Positions 49,662-59,288 of a stretch of 64,000 nt of DNA are shown one piece after another; position 1 is the first letter of the stretch; each line of letters opens with the position of its first letter. The stretch spans positions 1 through 64,000 of the forward strand of contig NZ_JOHY01000020.1 in NCBI RefSeq assembly GCF_000721495.1, written 5' to 3'. The position numbers were made by a program, and so were the translations under genes. This stretch comes from Streptomyces sp. NRRL F-5123 (lineage in GTDB: Bacteria; Actinomycetota; Actinomycetes; Streptomycetales; Streptomycetaceae). The notes under the pieces were generated by a model. That model did no database searches and had not been told where the DNA came from. It saw only the letters and a program-made list of their open reading frames with translations.

Positions 49662-51224
49662 CTATGGCTTCTCCGGCGGGCGCAACACAACGGCTGCGGC
49701 GGCAGCCGTGGCGATCAGGCCGACGGAGGCGATGACCAGCACGGTGGTGAAGCCCTGACCATAGGCCTCTCGTGCCGTACGCAGCAGTTCCTGCGCGGTT
49801 TCGGACGGGAGGCCGGCGGCAACATTTTCGGCGCTGGAGAGCGATTCACCGACCGCTGCCCGCTGGGCCGGATCGAGATCTGACAGTGGGGGCAGACCGG
49901 TCCGGTACACGGCGCCAAGGACGCTGCCCAGGACGGCGACACCGAGGCCGGCGCCGAGTTCGAAGGAGGTCTCCTGGATCGCGGCCGCCTCCCCCGAGCG
50001 CTCCGGCTGGGCGGCGCCCATGATGGAGTCGGCACCGAGTGTCATCACGATGCCGGCACCGTATCCCGCGCCGAGCAGCGGGAGGAGCAGCACGCCGTAG
50101 TGGCCGGTGTCGCCGGTGGTGGCCATGGCGGAAAGGGCGGTGGCGAATAGGACGAGTGCTCCGGTGAGCGCCCACCGGTTGCCCCATCGGCTCGAGATCC
50201 CGGGTGCGGTGATCGCGCCGATGGCGTTGGCGGCCGCGAGGGGCATCAGAGCGAGTCCGGCGCGCGGGGGTGTGTACTCACCCACCTGCTGCAGCCACTG
50301 GGTGAGGAAGAACAGCAGGGCGACGTAGGAGCCGAAGCAGCCGATCACGCACAGGGTGGCGGTGGTGAAGCGACGCTCGCTGAAGAGGGAGAAGTCGAGG
50401 AGCGGCTCGTCGATGCGTCGCTGGCGGCGTGCGAAACGGTGGAGCAGGAAGCTCCCGATGGCGGCCGCAGTGAGAATGGGCCGGTTCACGCCCGCGTGTT
50501 CGCCGGCCTGCTTGAGCGCGTAGACCACGCAGGCCAGGCCGATGACGGACAGCGCCACGCTTGCCAGGTCCCAGCGGCGGGGGACGGGATTCTTCGACTC
50601 GGGAATGACTCTGCCACCGACGGCGAGCAGGACGACGACGATCGGAACGTTGATCAGGAAGACCGCACCCCAGCCCCATCGCGCGGTGACCAGACCGCCG
50701 ACCAGCGGGCCGATCGTGGCGCCGACACTGTGGGCGGAAGTCCAGATCCCGATGGCGAAGGCGCGCTCGCGGTCGTCGGTGAAGACGACCCTGATGATCG
50801 CCACTGTGGATGCCATGATCATGGCGGCGCCGATTCCGAGCGCGGCCCGCGCCGCGATGAGCTGCGCCGTCGAGGTGGAGAAGGCCGCCGCCGCCGAGGC
50901 CAGTCCGAAAACGGCGAACCCGCTGAGCACCATGCGGCGCCGACCGAGGCGGTCGCCGAGCGTGCCGCAGGTGACGAGCAGGGCCGCGAGCGTGAGCGAG
51001 TAGACATCGACAATCCACAGCAGTCCCGAGGGCGTGGGATTGAGTTCCCGGCTCATGCTGGGCACGGCGACGTGCAGCACGGTGAGGTCGATGCCGCACA
51101 GCAGCAGGCTTCCCGACACCACGGCAAGCACCAGCCACCGCCGTTTGGACGGGGCCTGAGAAGGCCCCGTGTTTTCCGTCTTGCCGGTCACCCGCACCGG
51201 TGACGGTGCCTCCCTTTTTGACAT
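49662..51224 (-). CDS. DHA2-type MFS drug exporter
   Basis: 520 aa with fourteen predicted membrane helices. Landmarks are the TM1-2 region LLLCGIDLTVLHVAVPSMSREL, motif A GDRLGRRRMVL and the motif C-like GPLVGGLVTARWGW. It probably exports hydrophobic drugs or a metabolite by proton antiport. The ATG at 51224 is preferred to an in-frame GTG at 51287, which would fall in the promoter. It is divergent from the HxlR regulator, a typical exporter/regulator pair. Confidence 0.9.
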   Translation of the reverse strand: MSKREAPSPVRVTGKTENTGPSQAPSKRRWLVLAVVSGSLLLCGIDLTVLHVAVPSMSRELNPTPSGLLWIVDVYSLTLAALLVTCGTLGDRLGRRRMVLSGFAVFGLASAAAAFSTSTAQLIAARAALGIGAAMIMASTVAIIRVVFTDDRERAFAIGIWTSAHSVGATIGPLVGGLVTARWGWGAVFLINVPIVVVLLAVGGRVIPESKNPVPRRWDLASVALSVIGLACVVYALKQAGEHAGVNRPILTAAAIGSFLLHRFARRQRRIDEPLLDFSLFSERRFTTATLCVIGCFGSYVALLFFLTQWLQQVGEYTPPRAGLALMPLAAANAIGAITAPGISSRWGNRWALTGALVLFATALSAMATTGDTGHYGVLLLPLLGAGYGAGIVMTLGADSIMGAAQPERSGEAAAIQETSFELGAGLGVAVLGSVLGAVYRTGLPPLSDLDPAQRAAVGESLSSAENVAAGLPSETAQELLRTAREAYGQGFTTVLVIASVGLIATAAAAAVVLRPPEKP

Positions 51225-51313
51225 ACGCTCAACTTCAGGGAGAACCAATGCTCCTGACAAGTACGGTCTTTGATGTTCCCTAGGCACATTCTGTATACCA
51301 ATGGAGGTCAGCA

Positions 51314-51679
51314 GTGCGTTCTGGCGTCGAGGACGTTCCGGAGGAATGTGCGGTCGAGTTCGCCATGGAAATACTCGGGGGTCGTTGGAAGCTGGCCGTG
51401 CTCAAACAGCTGGTCTCGGGCACTCACCGGTTCGGTGAACTGAGGCGCGCGCTGCCGGGTGTCACCTCGCGCATGCTGACCCGCCAGCTGCGGGAACTGG
51501 AGGCCGACGGCCTGGTGACACGCACCGTGTATGCCGAGGTGCCGCCGAGGGTCGAGTACGCACTCACCGAGGTCGGGCACAGCTTGGAGTCCATTACCGA
51601 CGAGCTGGATAAATGGGGCCGCTGGTACCGCGAGACGATACGCCGCGAGGCACCCTTCGACCTTCGTCCCACGGCGTGA
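51314..51679 (+). CDS. HxlR-family regulator
   Basis: 121 aa, GTG start with a GGAGG site. The winged helix includes ECAVEFAMEILGGRWKLAVL, RFGELRRALPGVTSRML and PPRVEYALTEVGHSL, diagnostic of HxlR/MarR-like proteins. The Cys near the N-terminus (EECAVE) is at the position used for redox sensing in some HxlR members such as YodB. Probable regulator of the divergent exporter; the shared 89-bp gap contains GTATAC-type palindromic sequence near 51292. Confidence 0.9.
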   Translation: MRSGVEDVPEECAVEFAMEILGGRWKLAVLKQLVSGTHRFGELRRALPGVTSRMLTRQLRELEADGLVTRTVYAEVPPRVEYALTEVGHSLESITDELDKWGRWYRETIRREAPFDLRPTA

Positions 51680-51932
51680 TCCGGCGCGAAGGCCGAGGGA
51701 ACCGGCGTCACAGCGTCGTGCACATCTCCTTGTGGGCGAGGCGCGGTGCCCGCGTCCGCGCGTCCCCCGGATCGGGCCGACACGTCCACGCCGGACGGGT
51801 AGACAAGCATGCGAAGCCTCTGGTGGAGACGGTTCTCTTGGTCGAAAACCCATCTGTCGGGGGCTTCACTTCGTTGTCACCCCAACTGTGCAGCATCAGC
51901 AGGTTGGAAAAGGCTCATTGGCCCATGAGGCG

Positions 51933-52577
51933 TCATTGGCCGAGATTCAGAACCTCGTCGTCCGCGTGCGTGCCGAACTCGGCGACGCGCACCTCCGCAA
52001 TGTGCTCGTACCGGTTGATCCGGTCGGTCCACTCCGCGTCGACGCCGAACGCCACTTGCGCGAAGCCCACCTGCCCGATGGCCTCGGCAAGGCCGGGATC
52101 GCCAGGGGCCAGCAGCCGCACCGGCGCGTCAAGCGCCACGGTGTGCGGCGGCACGAAGTACTCGTCCGGCAGAACGGTGCGCGCATGGACGAGCGCGCCG
52201 ACAGCGACAACCGAGCCGGCCCCCAACCGTGCGCGCTGCAGGACCGTCGCCGCGGTCGCCACGTAGACGCATCTGCCGACCTCGCAGCCCAGCAGCGTGG
52301 CGTGCGGCCCCACGAAGACGTGGTCGCCGACAAGCACCGGCTGATCGCCGGCGACCGCAGACCCGCGCAACACCGCGTTCTCGCAGATCACCGCCGCCTC
52401 TCCGACCTCGATCCGAGACCCCTCGGCATCGAGCACCGCACCGTACATCACCCGCGCCCTCGGCCCCACGCGGACATCACCGACCAGCGTGGCCGTCGGG
52501 GCGATGTAAGCGGTGGGATGGACCTGCGGTTCATGCCCGCGATGCCGGATGCGGATTCCCTGCGGTTCAGCGATCAT
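51933..52577 (-). CDS. Left-handed beta-helix protein, gamma-carbonic-anhydrase / acetyltransferase type
   Basis: 214 aa. Hexapeptide repeats ([57 protein letters not shown]) form a left-handed beta-helix, as in gamma-carbonic anhydrases and acyltransferases. His residues in HVFVGPHAT and LVHARTV could bind metal. Start at 52577 is taken; the frame is open further upstream. The 253-bp gap before the HxlR gene (51680-51932) holds nothing I can support. Confidence 0.8.
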   Translation of the reverse strand: MIAEPQGIRIRHRGHEPQVHPTAYIAPTATLVGDVRVGPRARVMYGAVLDAEGSRIEVGEAAVICENAVLRGSAVAGDQPVLVGDHVFVGPHATLLGCEVGRCVYVATAATVLQRARLGAGSVVAVGALVHARTVLPDEYFVPPHTVALDAPVRLLAPGDPGLAEAIGQVGFAQVAFGVDAEWTDRINRYEHIAEVRVAEFGTHADDEVLNLGQ

Positions 52578-52871
52578 GAGCGGATTCTCGCCCGACCGAC
52601 CACGAGCATGCTGGCAGATTTCCGACATCGCGTTCGCCGAGACATGTGCCATCCGCGATCTGCGGCACTACATGACGACCGGGACCGGCTCGCGTGATCG
52701 TGTCACGAGCTCTACGGGAGTACAGGTCGGACCGGCCTGGTCGAGCGGGCACGCGTGGGTGATCTGCCGGGGAGCGGCCCGGCAATGTACGGCGGTGCTA
52801 GTGTCGATCCGTTTCCCACCCGCCGTCCGGGCATCCTCGGATCACGGGGGGAACGTGACGGAGCGCGCACG

Positions 52872-54134
52872 ATGACTGCCGAGGAACAGACCGCGGCGCA
52901 TGCGACACCGACGGCTGCCGGCCCGGTCCGGGACGGCTCGACCGCACCAGAGGATCCAGGCGGACCGGGGAAGTCCGGACGGTGGCCGGCCACAGCGGTC
53001 TTCTTTCTCAACGGGCTCACGCTGTCGACGTATGTCGTCCGGCTGGCATCGCTGAAGAGCAAGCACCATCTGAGCGACGGGCAACTCGGGCTCATCGGCA
53101 TGGTTTTCGCCGTGGCGGCCATCGCCTCCATGCAGGGCGTGGGCCCCCTGGCGGCGCGGATCGGGACGCGGCCGGTGCTGCGCACCTCGCTCGTCGTCAT
53201 GCCCGTGCTGCTGGCGCTTGTCGGCCTGGTGGGCGGAGTTGCCGAACTCGTGGTGGTCGTCATGGCGCTCGGCGCCGTGCACGGCGCCACCGACGCGGCC
53301 ATGAACACGCACGCCGTCACCGTCCAACAGCGCGTCGGACGTCCCATACTCAACGGCTGCCACGCCGCATGGAGCATCAGCGCGGTCGTGGCCTCACTCG
53401 CCACGGCTGCCCTGGAACGTGCGGGCGTCTCGTTCGCCACGCACCTCGCCGTAGCCGCCGCCGTGCTCATGGCGGGAGGGCTGCTGCTGGGACGGCTGTT
53501 GGTGGAGACCGGCACGCGCGACCGCGCCCCCACGTCCATGCCCGCACAGCGCCACCGAGGCCGACGCGGAGGCTGGAGCCGCCAGGTCGTGGCACTCGGC
53601 CTGACGGGCACCGCGCTGATGGTCTGCGAAGGCGCCGCCCTCGGGTGGAGCGCGATCTTCCTCCACGACTCCCGGGGCGCGTCACTCGGCCTCGCGGCGA
53701 CGGCCGTGACCGCCTACACCGGCGCTCAGGCGGTCGGCCGGGTGATCGGCGACCGCTTGACCCTCCGCTACAGCGCCCCTGCCCTTTTCCGTACCGGCGG
53801 CCTCGTCGCGGCATGCGGCCTGGCGACGGCGCTGCTTTCGCCGAACCCGGCCACGGCCATCGGCGGGTTCGCGGTCGCGGGCGCGGGCGCCTCGGTCCTG
53901 ATACCGCTGGCCTACAGCGCGGCCGGGCAGGCAGAGGCGGACGGCCCGGAAGCCGCCGCGCTCATCTCCCGATTCACCACCTTCACCTACGCGGGGATCC
54001 TGTTCGGCCCCGCCGTGATCGGCTGGGCCGCCGAGTTCGCCGGCCTGACCTGGACGCTCGCCGCGCTGATCCCCGTGCTGTGCGGTGTCGCACTCCTGCG
54101 CCCACTGCCGAGCCGCCCACAGCACAACCGGTGA
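52872..54134 (+). CDS. MFS transporter (YbjJ/fucose-permease-like)
   Basis: 420 aa with twelve helices. Family landmarks are FFLNGLTLSTYVVRLASLK at the start, GQLGLIGMVFAVAAIASMQG, and GAVHGATDAAMNTHAVTVQQ in TM4-5. Proteins of this type occur near sugar or small-molecule genes, and the substrate is unknown. It stands alone between the hexapeptide protein and a MOSC gene. The first 40 residues of the longest frame are rejected because the ATG at 52872 follows a GGAG-rich sequence. Confidence 0.85.
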   Translation: MTAEEQTAAHATPTAAGPVRDGSTAPEDPGGPGKSGRWPATAVFFLNGLTLSTYVVRLASLKSKHHLSDGQLGLIGMVFAVAAIASMQGVGPLAARIGTRPVLRTSLVVMPVLLALVGLVGGVAELVVVVMALGAVHGATDAAMNTHAVTVQQRVGRPILNGCHAAWSISAVVASLATAALERAGVSFATHLAVAAAVLMAGGLLLGRLLVETGTRDRAPTSMPAQRHRGRRGGWSRQVVALGLTGTALMVCEGAALGWSAIFLHDSRGASLGLAATAVTAYTGAQAVGRVIGDRLTLRYSAPALFRTGGLVAACGLATALLSPNPATAIGGFAVAGAGASVLIPLAYSAAGQAEADGPEAAALISRFTTFTYAGILFGPAVIGWAAEFAGLTWTLAALIPVLCGVALLRPLPSRPQHNR

Positions 54135-54246
54135 CGAGCGTCGGGACGAGCGTCTCGTCCGCCCACCAACCGCTGGGGCCGTCGGCCCGGGTCTGTACGG
54201 TTCGCTGCACAGAGTCGGGTCCTGGGCGTGCGCTAGCCTCGGCCCG

Positions 54247-54957
54247 GTGGCGAACGTCGTGGGCACGATCGAGCAGCTGTGGCGGTACCCGATCAAGTCG
54301 ACCGGCGGCGAGAAGCTCAGGAGCGTCGAGGTCGACGCGCGGGGCGTCAGGGGCGACCGGCTGTTCGCAGTCCGCGATGCGGAGGGCAAGTTCGGTTCCG
54401 GGAAGAGCACCCGGCGTTTCAGGCGCATGGATGGCCTCCTGCACCTGAGCTCCCGCTACACGGACGATGCCGACGAGCCGGAACTGATGGACCAGCACGG
54501 CCGACCTGTAGCCGACGCCACGGCTTTCGTTCGCGCCTACCTCGGCCGAGACGACGTCGAGGTGGCCCGCGAGGGCGATGTCTCGCACTTTGACCAACTG
54601 CCGCTCAGCATCCTGACCACTGCCACCCTCGACTGGGTCCGCCGGGCAGTACCGGACGTGCCCATCGACGAACGTCGGTTCCGGCCGAACATCCTCGTGC
54701 GCACCCCGCCCGGCACTCCACCGTTCGTCGAGGACGACTGGTTCGGACGCAAGGCCCGTATCGGAGGCACCCTGCGCATTGAACTCGTGCGCTCCAGCGA
54801 GCGTTGCGTGATGACCAACCAGGCGCAGCAGGACCTGCCCCACTCGCCGCTGGTCCTCAAAGCCATCGCTGCGGCGCACGACAACCGGCTCGACGCGCTC
54901 GCCAGGGTGGTCGACGCCGGGCAAGCCCGGCTGGGGGATGCTCTCGCACTCGAATAG
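54247..54957 (+). CDS. MOSC domain protein
   Basis: 236 aa, GTG start. The N-terminal beta-barrel begins VGTIEQLWRYPIKSTGG and the MOSC core follows, with RRFRPNILVRTPPG and a conserved Cys in SSERCVMTNQ, as in molybdenum-cofactor-sulfurase-like proteins. Likely involved in a molybdenum-dependent or N-hydroxylated-compound detoxification reaction; the partner enzyme is not in the window. An upstream in-frame ATG at 54085 overlaps the MFS gene end and is not used. Confidence 0.88.
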   Translation: MANVVGTIEQLWRYPIKSTGGEKLRSVEVDARGVRGDRLFAVRDAEGKFGSGKSTRRFRRMDGLLHLSSRYTDDADEPELMDQHGRPVADATAFVRAYLGRDDVEVAREGDVSHFDQLPLSILTTATLDWVRRAVPDVPIDERRFRPNILVRTPPGTPPFVEDDWFGRKARIGGTLRIELVRSSERCVMTNQAQQDLPHSPLVLKAIAAAHDNRLDALARVVDAGQARLGDALALE

Positions 54958-55175
54958 CGATGCGGCGCGGGAGCGCCCTCGCCCGGCGGCCACCGATCGC
55001 TTCGGAACAACTCGTCCAGCGTGCCTCGGCGCACCCTCGCGGCGAACGGCACGTCCGTCACCCACCTCCCGGGCAGCCGACAGGCACCGGCCGCGGTTGA
55101 CCGGGGCGGGCGGGCCGTCCATCCTGATCAACCCCACCGCCCGCCGCGGAACGACCTGCCCCGGAGCTGACCGAC

Positions 55176-55748
55176 ATGGCTGACGTGAACGCGCCCGACC
55201 CCGTCACCCGCGACGTTCTCGCGGTCTTCGAGAACGTGCGGTTCCGGCTGTTCGAGCGGCTGGAGGGCCTGACCGACGCGGAGTACCTCTGGGAGCCGGT
55301 CGACGGCTGCGTCAGCATCCGGCCCGGCGACGACGGGGTCTTCCGCGTCGCCACGCTGTTCCCGGAGTCGGGTCCGGACGAACCGGATCCCTTCACGACG
55401 ATCGCCTGGCGCATCTGGCACATCGGCAACCTCTGCCTGCGCGGCTACGTGATCCACTTCTTCGAGGACGTTCCCGCGCTCGGCGACCGCCACGAGTGGC
55501 CGGGCACCGCGAAGGAGGGCGTCCGGGCGCTGGCCGAGGACTGGGAGCACTTCGTCTCCCGTGTCGCGGCCCTCGGCGACGAGCGGCTCCTGGCGCCGAT
55601 CGGCATGGGCCCCGGCGGTTGGGCCGACGAGACCTATCTGAAGCTCGCGCTGCACGCCCTGAAAGAGGTCACCCATCACGGCGGCGAGATCGGCCTGCTG
55701 CGGGACCTGTACCTGCGCGACCCGCGCGACCTGCCCGGAGGCGCCTGA
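55176..55748 (+). CDS. DinB-like four-helix-bundle protein
   Basis: 190 aa. Metal-ligand His residues are in IAWRIWHIGNL and EVTHHGGEIGLLRD, matching the DinB_2/DUF664 pattern of thiol S-transferases dependent on mycothiol or bacillithiol. Early motif RFRLFERLEGLTDAEYLWEPV is typical. Likely a mycothiol-dependent enzyme in this actinomycete; substrate unknown. Confidence 0.85.
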   Translation: MADVNAPDPVTRDVLAVFENVRFRLFERLEGLTDAEYLWEPVDGCVSIRPGDDGVFRVATLFPESGPDEPDPFTTIAWRIWHIGNLCLRGYVIHFFEDVPALGDRHEWPGTAKEGVRALAEDWEHFVSRVAALGDERLLAPIGMGPGGWADETYLKLALHALKEVTHHGGEIGLLRDLYLRDPRDLPGGA

Positions 55749-55793
55749 TCCGGTGGTGGGCGGCCTCTTCCGGCGGCCGGGGCGCGGACGGCA

Positions 55794-55873
55794 TCGCGCG
55801 CCGGTACGGAGGGCGTCGCGCGCCGGTACGGAGGGCGTCGCGCGCCGGTACGGAGGGCGGGCCCCCGTACCGG
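55794..55873. terminator. 22-bp repeats ending in a hairpin between convergent genes
   Basis: CGCGCGCCGGTACGGAGGGCGT is repeated three times with a period of 22 bp (CCGGTACGG at 55801, 55823 and 55845). It is followed by the inverted copy CCGTACCGG at 55865-55873, so any of the three repeats can pair with it. The region separates the DinB-like and antiporter genes, which are convergent. Confidence 0.75.
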
Positions 55874-55891
55874 CGCGGTGGAAGGGCCTGG

Positions 55892-57253
55892 TCAGCCGTG
55901 GGAGCCGGGTTCGGCCTTCTGGGCGGCGGGCTCCTCCGCCGGAGGGGCCGGGTCCGGGGTGCGGGCGGGGGGCGGGACCTCGACGCCCGCGCTCGCGAGG
56001 ACGCCGGAGCGCGGGAGCAGCGGGCCCGCCAGCGCCGTGGTCACGAGGGCCATGATCACCATCATGGTGAACATCTGGCTGTCCAGGACGCCCAGTTGGA
56101 CGGCCACGTTGAGGATGATCAGCTCGGTCAGGCCGCGGGTGTTCATCAGCAGGCCGAGCGCGCGCGACTCCGTCCACGACAGGCCGAAGACGCGGGCCGG
56201 GCCGATCGCGCCGAGGAGTTTGCCGAGGCAGGCGACGGCGACGATGGCCAGCAGCTCGACGTACTGGCGGCCGCCGAGTCCGTTGATGTCGACGCCGAGG
56301 CCGGTGACGATGAAGAAGACCGGCAGCAGCACCGTACTGACGTTGTCCAGCGGCTTGCGCAGGTGCTCGGTCAGCTCGCGGGCGGGCTCGCGCGGCATGA
56401 TGAAGCCGAAGAGGAACGCGCCGAAGATCGCGTGGATGCCGATCCAGGTCGTGGCGTAGGCGGAGAGGAAAGCACCCGAGGCGAGCATCACCAGCAGCTC
56501 GCGCCATTTGCGGCGGGCGGCGAAGAAGCCCACCAGGCGGGCCAGCGCGGGCTTGATCACGAAGAACATCAGCGCGACGTAGACGGCGCTCAGCGACAGC
56601 ACCTGCGCGAGGTCGCGCGGGCTGCCCGAGGTCACCAGCGCGGAGACGTACGCGAGCATGCACCACGCGAGGATGTCGTCCACGGCGGCGCTGGCCAGCG
56701 CCAGCGTGCCCACCCGGGTGTGGCCGAGGTTGCGGTCGGTGATGATGCGGGCGAGCACCGGGAAGGCGGTCACGGACATCGCGGCGCCCATGAAGGTGGA
56801 GAAGGTGGTGAAGGAGATGTGGTGCCCGGCCACGGTGTTGTGGTGCGGGTAGAGGAAGACGGCGACGAGCACGCCGAGCCCGAAGGCACACGCGATCGAC
56901 GACATCGACACGGCCGCGGCGAGCCCACGGTGCGGACGCAGGATGCGCTTCTCGAACTCCCACCCCACCATGAACATGAAGAGGGCGAGCCCGACTTGCG
57001 ACACCGCGGAAAGCATCGGGCGCGAATCGACGGGGAAGAGTTTGTGCGTCAGGTCGCCGGGGAACTGCCCGAGAACGCTCGGCCCGAGAACGATACCGGC
57101 GAGCACCTCGGCCATGACGACGGGCTGCCGAAACCGCGGCGCAATGCCGCCGAGGGCGAGGCCGACCAGCAGCACGAAGGCGATACCGGCCATCATGATG
57201 GCGATTTGTAAATCGGCGTGCGGGGCGAGCGAATGCAGCGCGACGTTCGTCAT
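55892..57253 (-). CDS. Cation:proton antiporter (CPA2 type)
   Basis: 453 aa with about twelve helices. The ion-translocating ASAAVDDILAWCMLA (Asp pair, as in CPA2 antiporters) lies near residue 175. Other landmarks are ARIITDRNLG, HAIFGAFLFGFIMPRE and LGLLMNTRGLTELIILNV. The C-terminal 40 residues are a Pro/Ala/Glu tail. Start at 57253 with a GAGGAG site is chosen; the longer upstream extension is not. It likely exchanges Na+ or K+ for protons. Confidence 0.92.
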   Translation of the reverse strand: MTNVALHSLAPHADLQIAIMMAGIAFVLLVGLALGGIAPRFRQPVVMAEVLAGIVLGPSVLGQFPGDLTHKLFPVDSRPMLSAVSQVGLALFMFMVGWEFEKRILRPHRGLAAAVSMSSIACAFGLGVLVAVFLYPHHNTVAGHHISFTTFSTFMGAAMSVTAFPVLARIITDRNLGHTRVGTLALASAAVDDILAWCMLAYVSALVTSGSPRDLAQVLSLSAVYVALMFFVIKPALARLVGFFAARRKWRELLVMLASGAFLSAYATTWIGIHAIFGAFLFGFIMPREPARELTEHLRKPLDNVSTVLLPVFFIVTGLGVDINGLGGRQYVELLAIVAVACLGKLLGAIGPARVFGLSWTESRALGLLMNTRGLTELIILNVAVQLGVLDSQMFTMMVIMALVTTALAGPLLPRSGVLASAGVEVPPPARTPDPAPPAEEPAAQKAEPGSHG

Positions 57254-57759
57254 GTGAGCGGATCTCCTCAGGAGGCCGCCGAACCGCGCGGGCCGCGCGG
57301 CTCCGGCGGGAGCGGTCACAGCGGTCGTGATGCCCACCAGGCGCTACGGGCAGCCTGGTTGAGAACACAAGGGACGGGCGCGGCGGCGTGCGGGCACGCG
57401 CTGGCCTAAATGTGGCGCCAGGACACTGGGCGAGGATGACTGTCCTCCGGACCTCTCCGGAGGCAGCGAGTGTAATTTGCCAGAGGCGCGGGCGTCTACG
57501 ATTACCCGGGCAGGGGAAATTCCCCCGGACGACGGCGGATTCACGCCAGAGCGGACACCGCAGGCCGGAACGGGTGCGTGTGAGGTGTTATCCCGCGTTT
57601 CATGAATTCCTCACACCCGACGGTGAATTCATCACATCGAGCGGATGAATCCACCCGGCGGCCCGGCCGTCCCGCCATCCCGTAGAAGTCGTGAACGATG
57701 GCATCCGGACCCTCCCGGCCCCGGCCACCCCCGACCTGACGCACCCAAGGAACACCCCC
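57254..57759. promoter_or_regulatory. Intergenic promoter region with palindromic TGAATTC boxes
   Basis: A 506-bp divergent gap with no gene I can support. From about 57590 to 57660 it is AT-richer and carries TGAATTC (57603) and GAATTCA (57623) as an inverted pair about 13 bp apart, then GCGGATGAATCC. These may form the operator and promoter of the pentapeptide-repeat gene. The 5' half serves the antiporter gene. Confidence 0.45.
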
Positions 57760-58443
57760 GTGGACACCCGCCGCTTCGGCGCGATCACCGTGACCTTGCC
57801 GAACCTGGACTCGTTCGGCGCCACCCTGACCGACGTCCCCCACCTCGGCACCACCCACGATGCGATCGAGGCCTTCCGGTACGCCGACGAGCGGCTACGC
57901 GATCTCGACCTGACGGCTACGCGCTTGGTCGGCGGCCGACTCGAAGGTGTCCGGGCCGACCGCGTGCGACTTGACGAGGCGCGCCTCCACGCGGTCGAGT
58001 TCACCAACTGCACCTTCGACGCCCTGCGCTGCGCGCGCGGCAAGTTCAGCCGCGTGCTCTTCCGCGACTGCACGCTCATCGGCGCCGCCTTCGAGGAGTG
58101 CACCTTCGACAACGTGCTCTTCGAGGGCTGCCGCCTCGACTACGCCACCGTGGCCGGGGCCCGCGCCACCGGCCCCCTCGTCTTCACCGGATCCTCCCTC
58201 AGCGAGGCCGAGTTGACCGGCAACGAGTTTGCCGGGGAAACCGCTGTCCACCACTGCACCCTGCACCGGACTGCCTTCCGGAGCGGCAACTACCGCGGGA
58301 CCGATCTGCGGGGGAGCGGGCTGGACGCGCTGGTCGGGGGCGCGAACCTGACCGGCGCCGTCGTCAGCTCCGGTCAGGAGCCGCAGCTCGCGCGGGCGGT
58401 GCTGGCCGACCTCGGGCTCAGCGTCTCCGGGGAGGAGGTGTGA
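57760..58443 (+). CDS. Pentapeptide-repeat protein
   Basis: 227 aa, GTG start (AAGGA site 10 bp upstream). From about residue 45 it is built of A(D/N)LxX-like pentapeptides such as DLDLTATRLVGGRLEGVRAD, FTNCTFDALRCARGKFSRV and DCTLIGAAFEECTFDNVLFE, forming a right-handed quadrilateral beta-helix. Some relatives protect DNA gyrase by mimicking DNA, but most have no known role. An upstream GTG at 57691 extends the frame without evidence. Confidence 0.85.
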   Translation: MDTRRFGAITVTLPNLDSFGATLTDVPHLGTTHDAIEAFRYADERLRDLDLTATRLVGGRLEGVRADRVRLDEARLHAVEFTNCTFDALRCARGKFSRVLFRDCTLIGAAFEECTFDNVLFEGCRLDYATVAGARATGPLVFTGSSLSEAELTGNEFAGETAVHHCTLHRTAFRSGNYRGTDLRGSGLDALVGGANLTGAVVSSGQEPQLARAVLADLGLSVSGEEV

Positions 58444-58461
58444 GCGGGGAGGGTTCGCGGG

Positions 58462-59151
58462 TCAGGTGGTCGTCCAGCCCGGGAGGGTGGGGAGGAGGGA
58501 ATCGGCGACGCGGAGGAGGGTGGTGTCGTCCGGCGGGGAGGCGCCGTCGGTGCGCCAGAGGGTGAGTTCGAAGGATTTGCCGGAGCCCGCGGGGTCCATG
58601 GACACGGACAGGACGGTCGACGGGGCGCCGGGCGCGGATCCGCCGGAGCCGGAGCCGAGGCTGATCCTGATCGCGCGATCCGCGTAGGAGACCGCGGGGT
58701 GGCCCAGGACGGTACGCTGCCGCGCGTCCGCGCCGAAGATCTTCACCACCTGGGCCATCGGGAGGTTGTGGTACGTGGCGGCCAGGTTCACGGTCCAGGT
58801 CGGGAACGAGACCTGGGCGTAGGGGCCGGACAGGCCCTTGTCGTCGGTCGGCGGCGTGCTCCCGCTGGTCGTCGTGGACTTCGCCTCCTCCCCCGGCGTG
58901 CCCAGTAGTTCGGCCAGGTTGGGGACGTACAGCAGCTCGCACAGCTGCGTCCCGGACAGGTAGGGGGAGCCCTTCGCCGTCGGCTTGTCGTGCGAGCACG
59001 TCACGGCCGGGGACGATCTCGCGCCGTCGTCGGGGTGCGTGTGCCGGAAGATGAGCAGGGCGGCGCCGAGCCCCCCGATGAGCACCACCGCCGTGATGGC
59101 CTGACCCCAAGCGCCCGCGCCTTTCGGCCGAGCCTGATTCTCCCCGGACAT
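58462..59151 (-). CDS. DUF6215-like membrane-anchored protein
   Basis: 229 aa. After MSGENQARPKG comes one membrane helix (about 18-36), then an extracellular domain with Cys residues in AVTCSHDK and GTQLCELLYVP and the conserved NLAELLGTPGEEAKS, VNLAATYHNLPMAQ. This matches the actinobacterial DUF6215 pattern. Probably a surface protein of unknown function. It is convergent with the pentapeptide gene. A GGGGGA site supports the 59151 start. Confidence 0.7.
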   Translation of the reverse strand: MSGENQARPKGAGAWGQAITAVVLIGGLGAALLIFRHTHPDDGARSSPAVTCSHDKPTAKGSPYLSGTQLCELLYVPNLAELLGTPGEEAKSTTTSGSTPPTDDKGLSGPYAQVSFPTWTVNLAATYHNLPMAQVVKIFGADARQRTVLGHPAVSYADRAIRISLGSGSGGSAPGAPSTVLSVSMDPAGSGKSFELTLWRTDGASPPDDTTLLRVADSLLPTLPGWTTT

Positions 59152-59288
59152 GTCCCCCGCCTGCGACAATTCTTGATATGCGGCGGAGGGACACTAACCT
59201 TTGCCCGCCGGGCGCACAAGCGTTCCCCTGCGAGGAGTTTTGGGCCCCGATCGGGCGGCGGCGCAAGGGAGTTGGCAGACTCCCCCGC

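Noticed and set aside
51680..51932. A minus-strand 62-codon frame between the HxlR and hexapeptide genes
   Set aside because: No family, no ribosome site and no codon bias. It may be IS-end-like DNA, but no inverted repeats could be identified.
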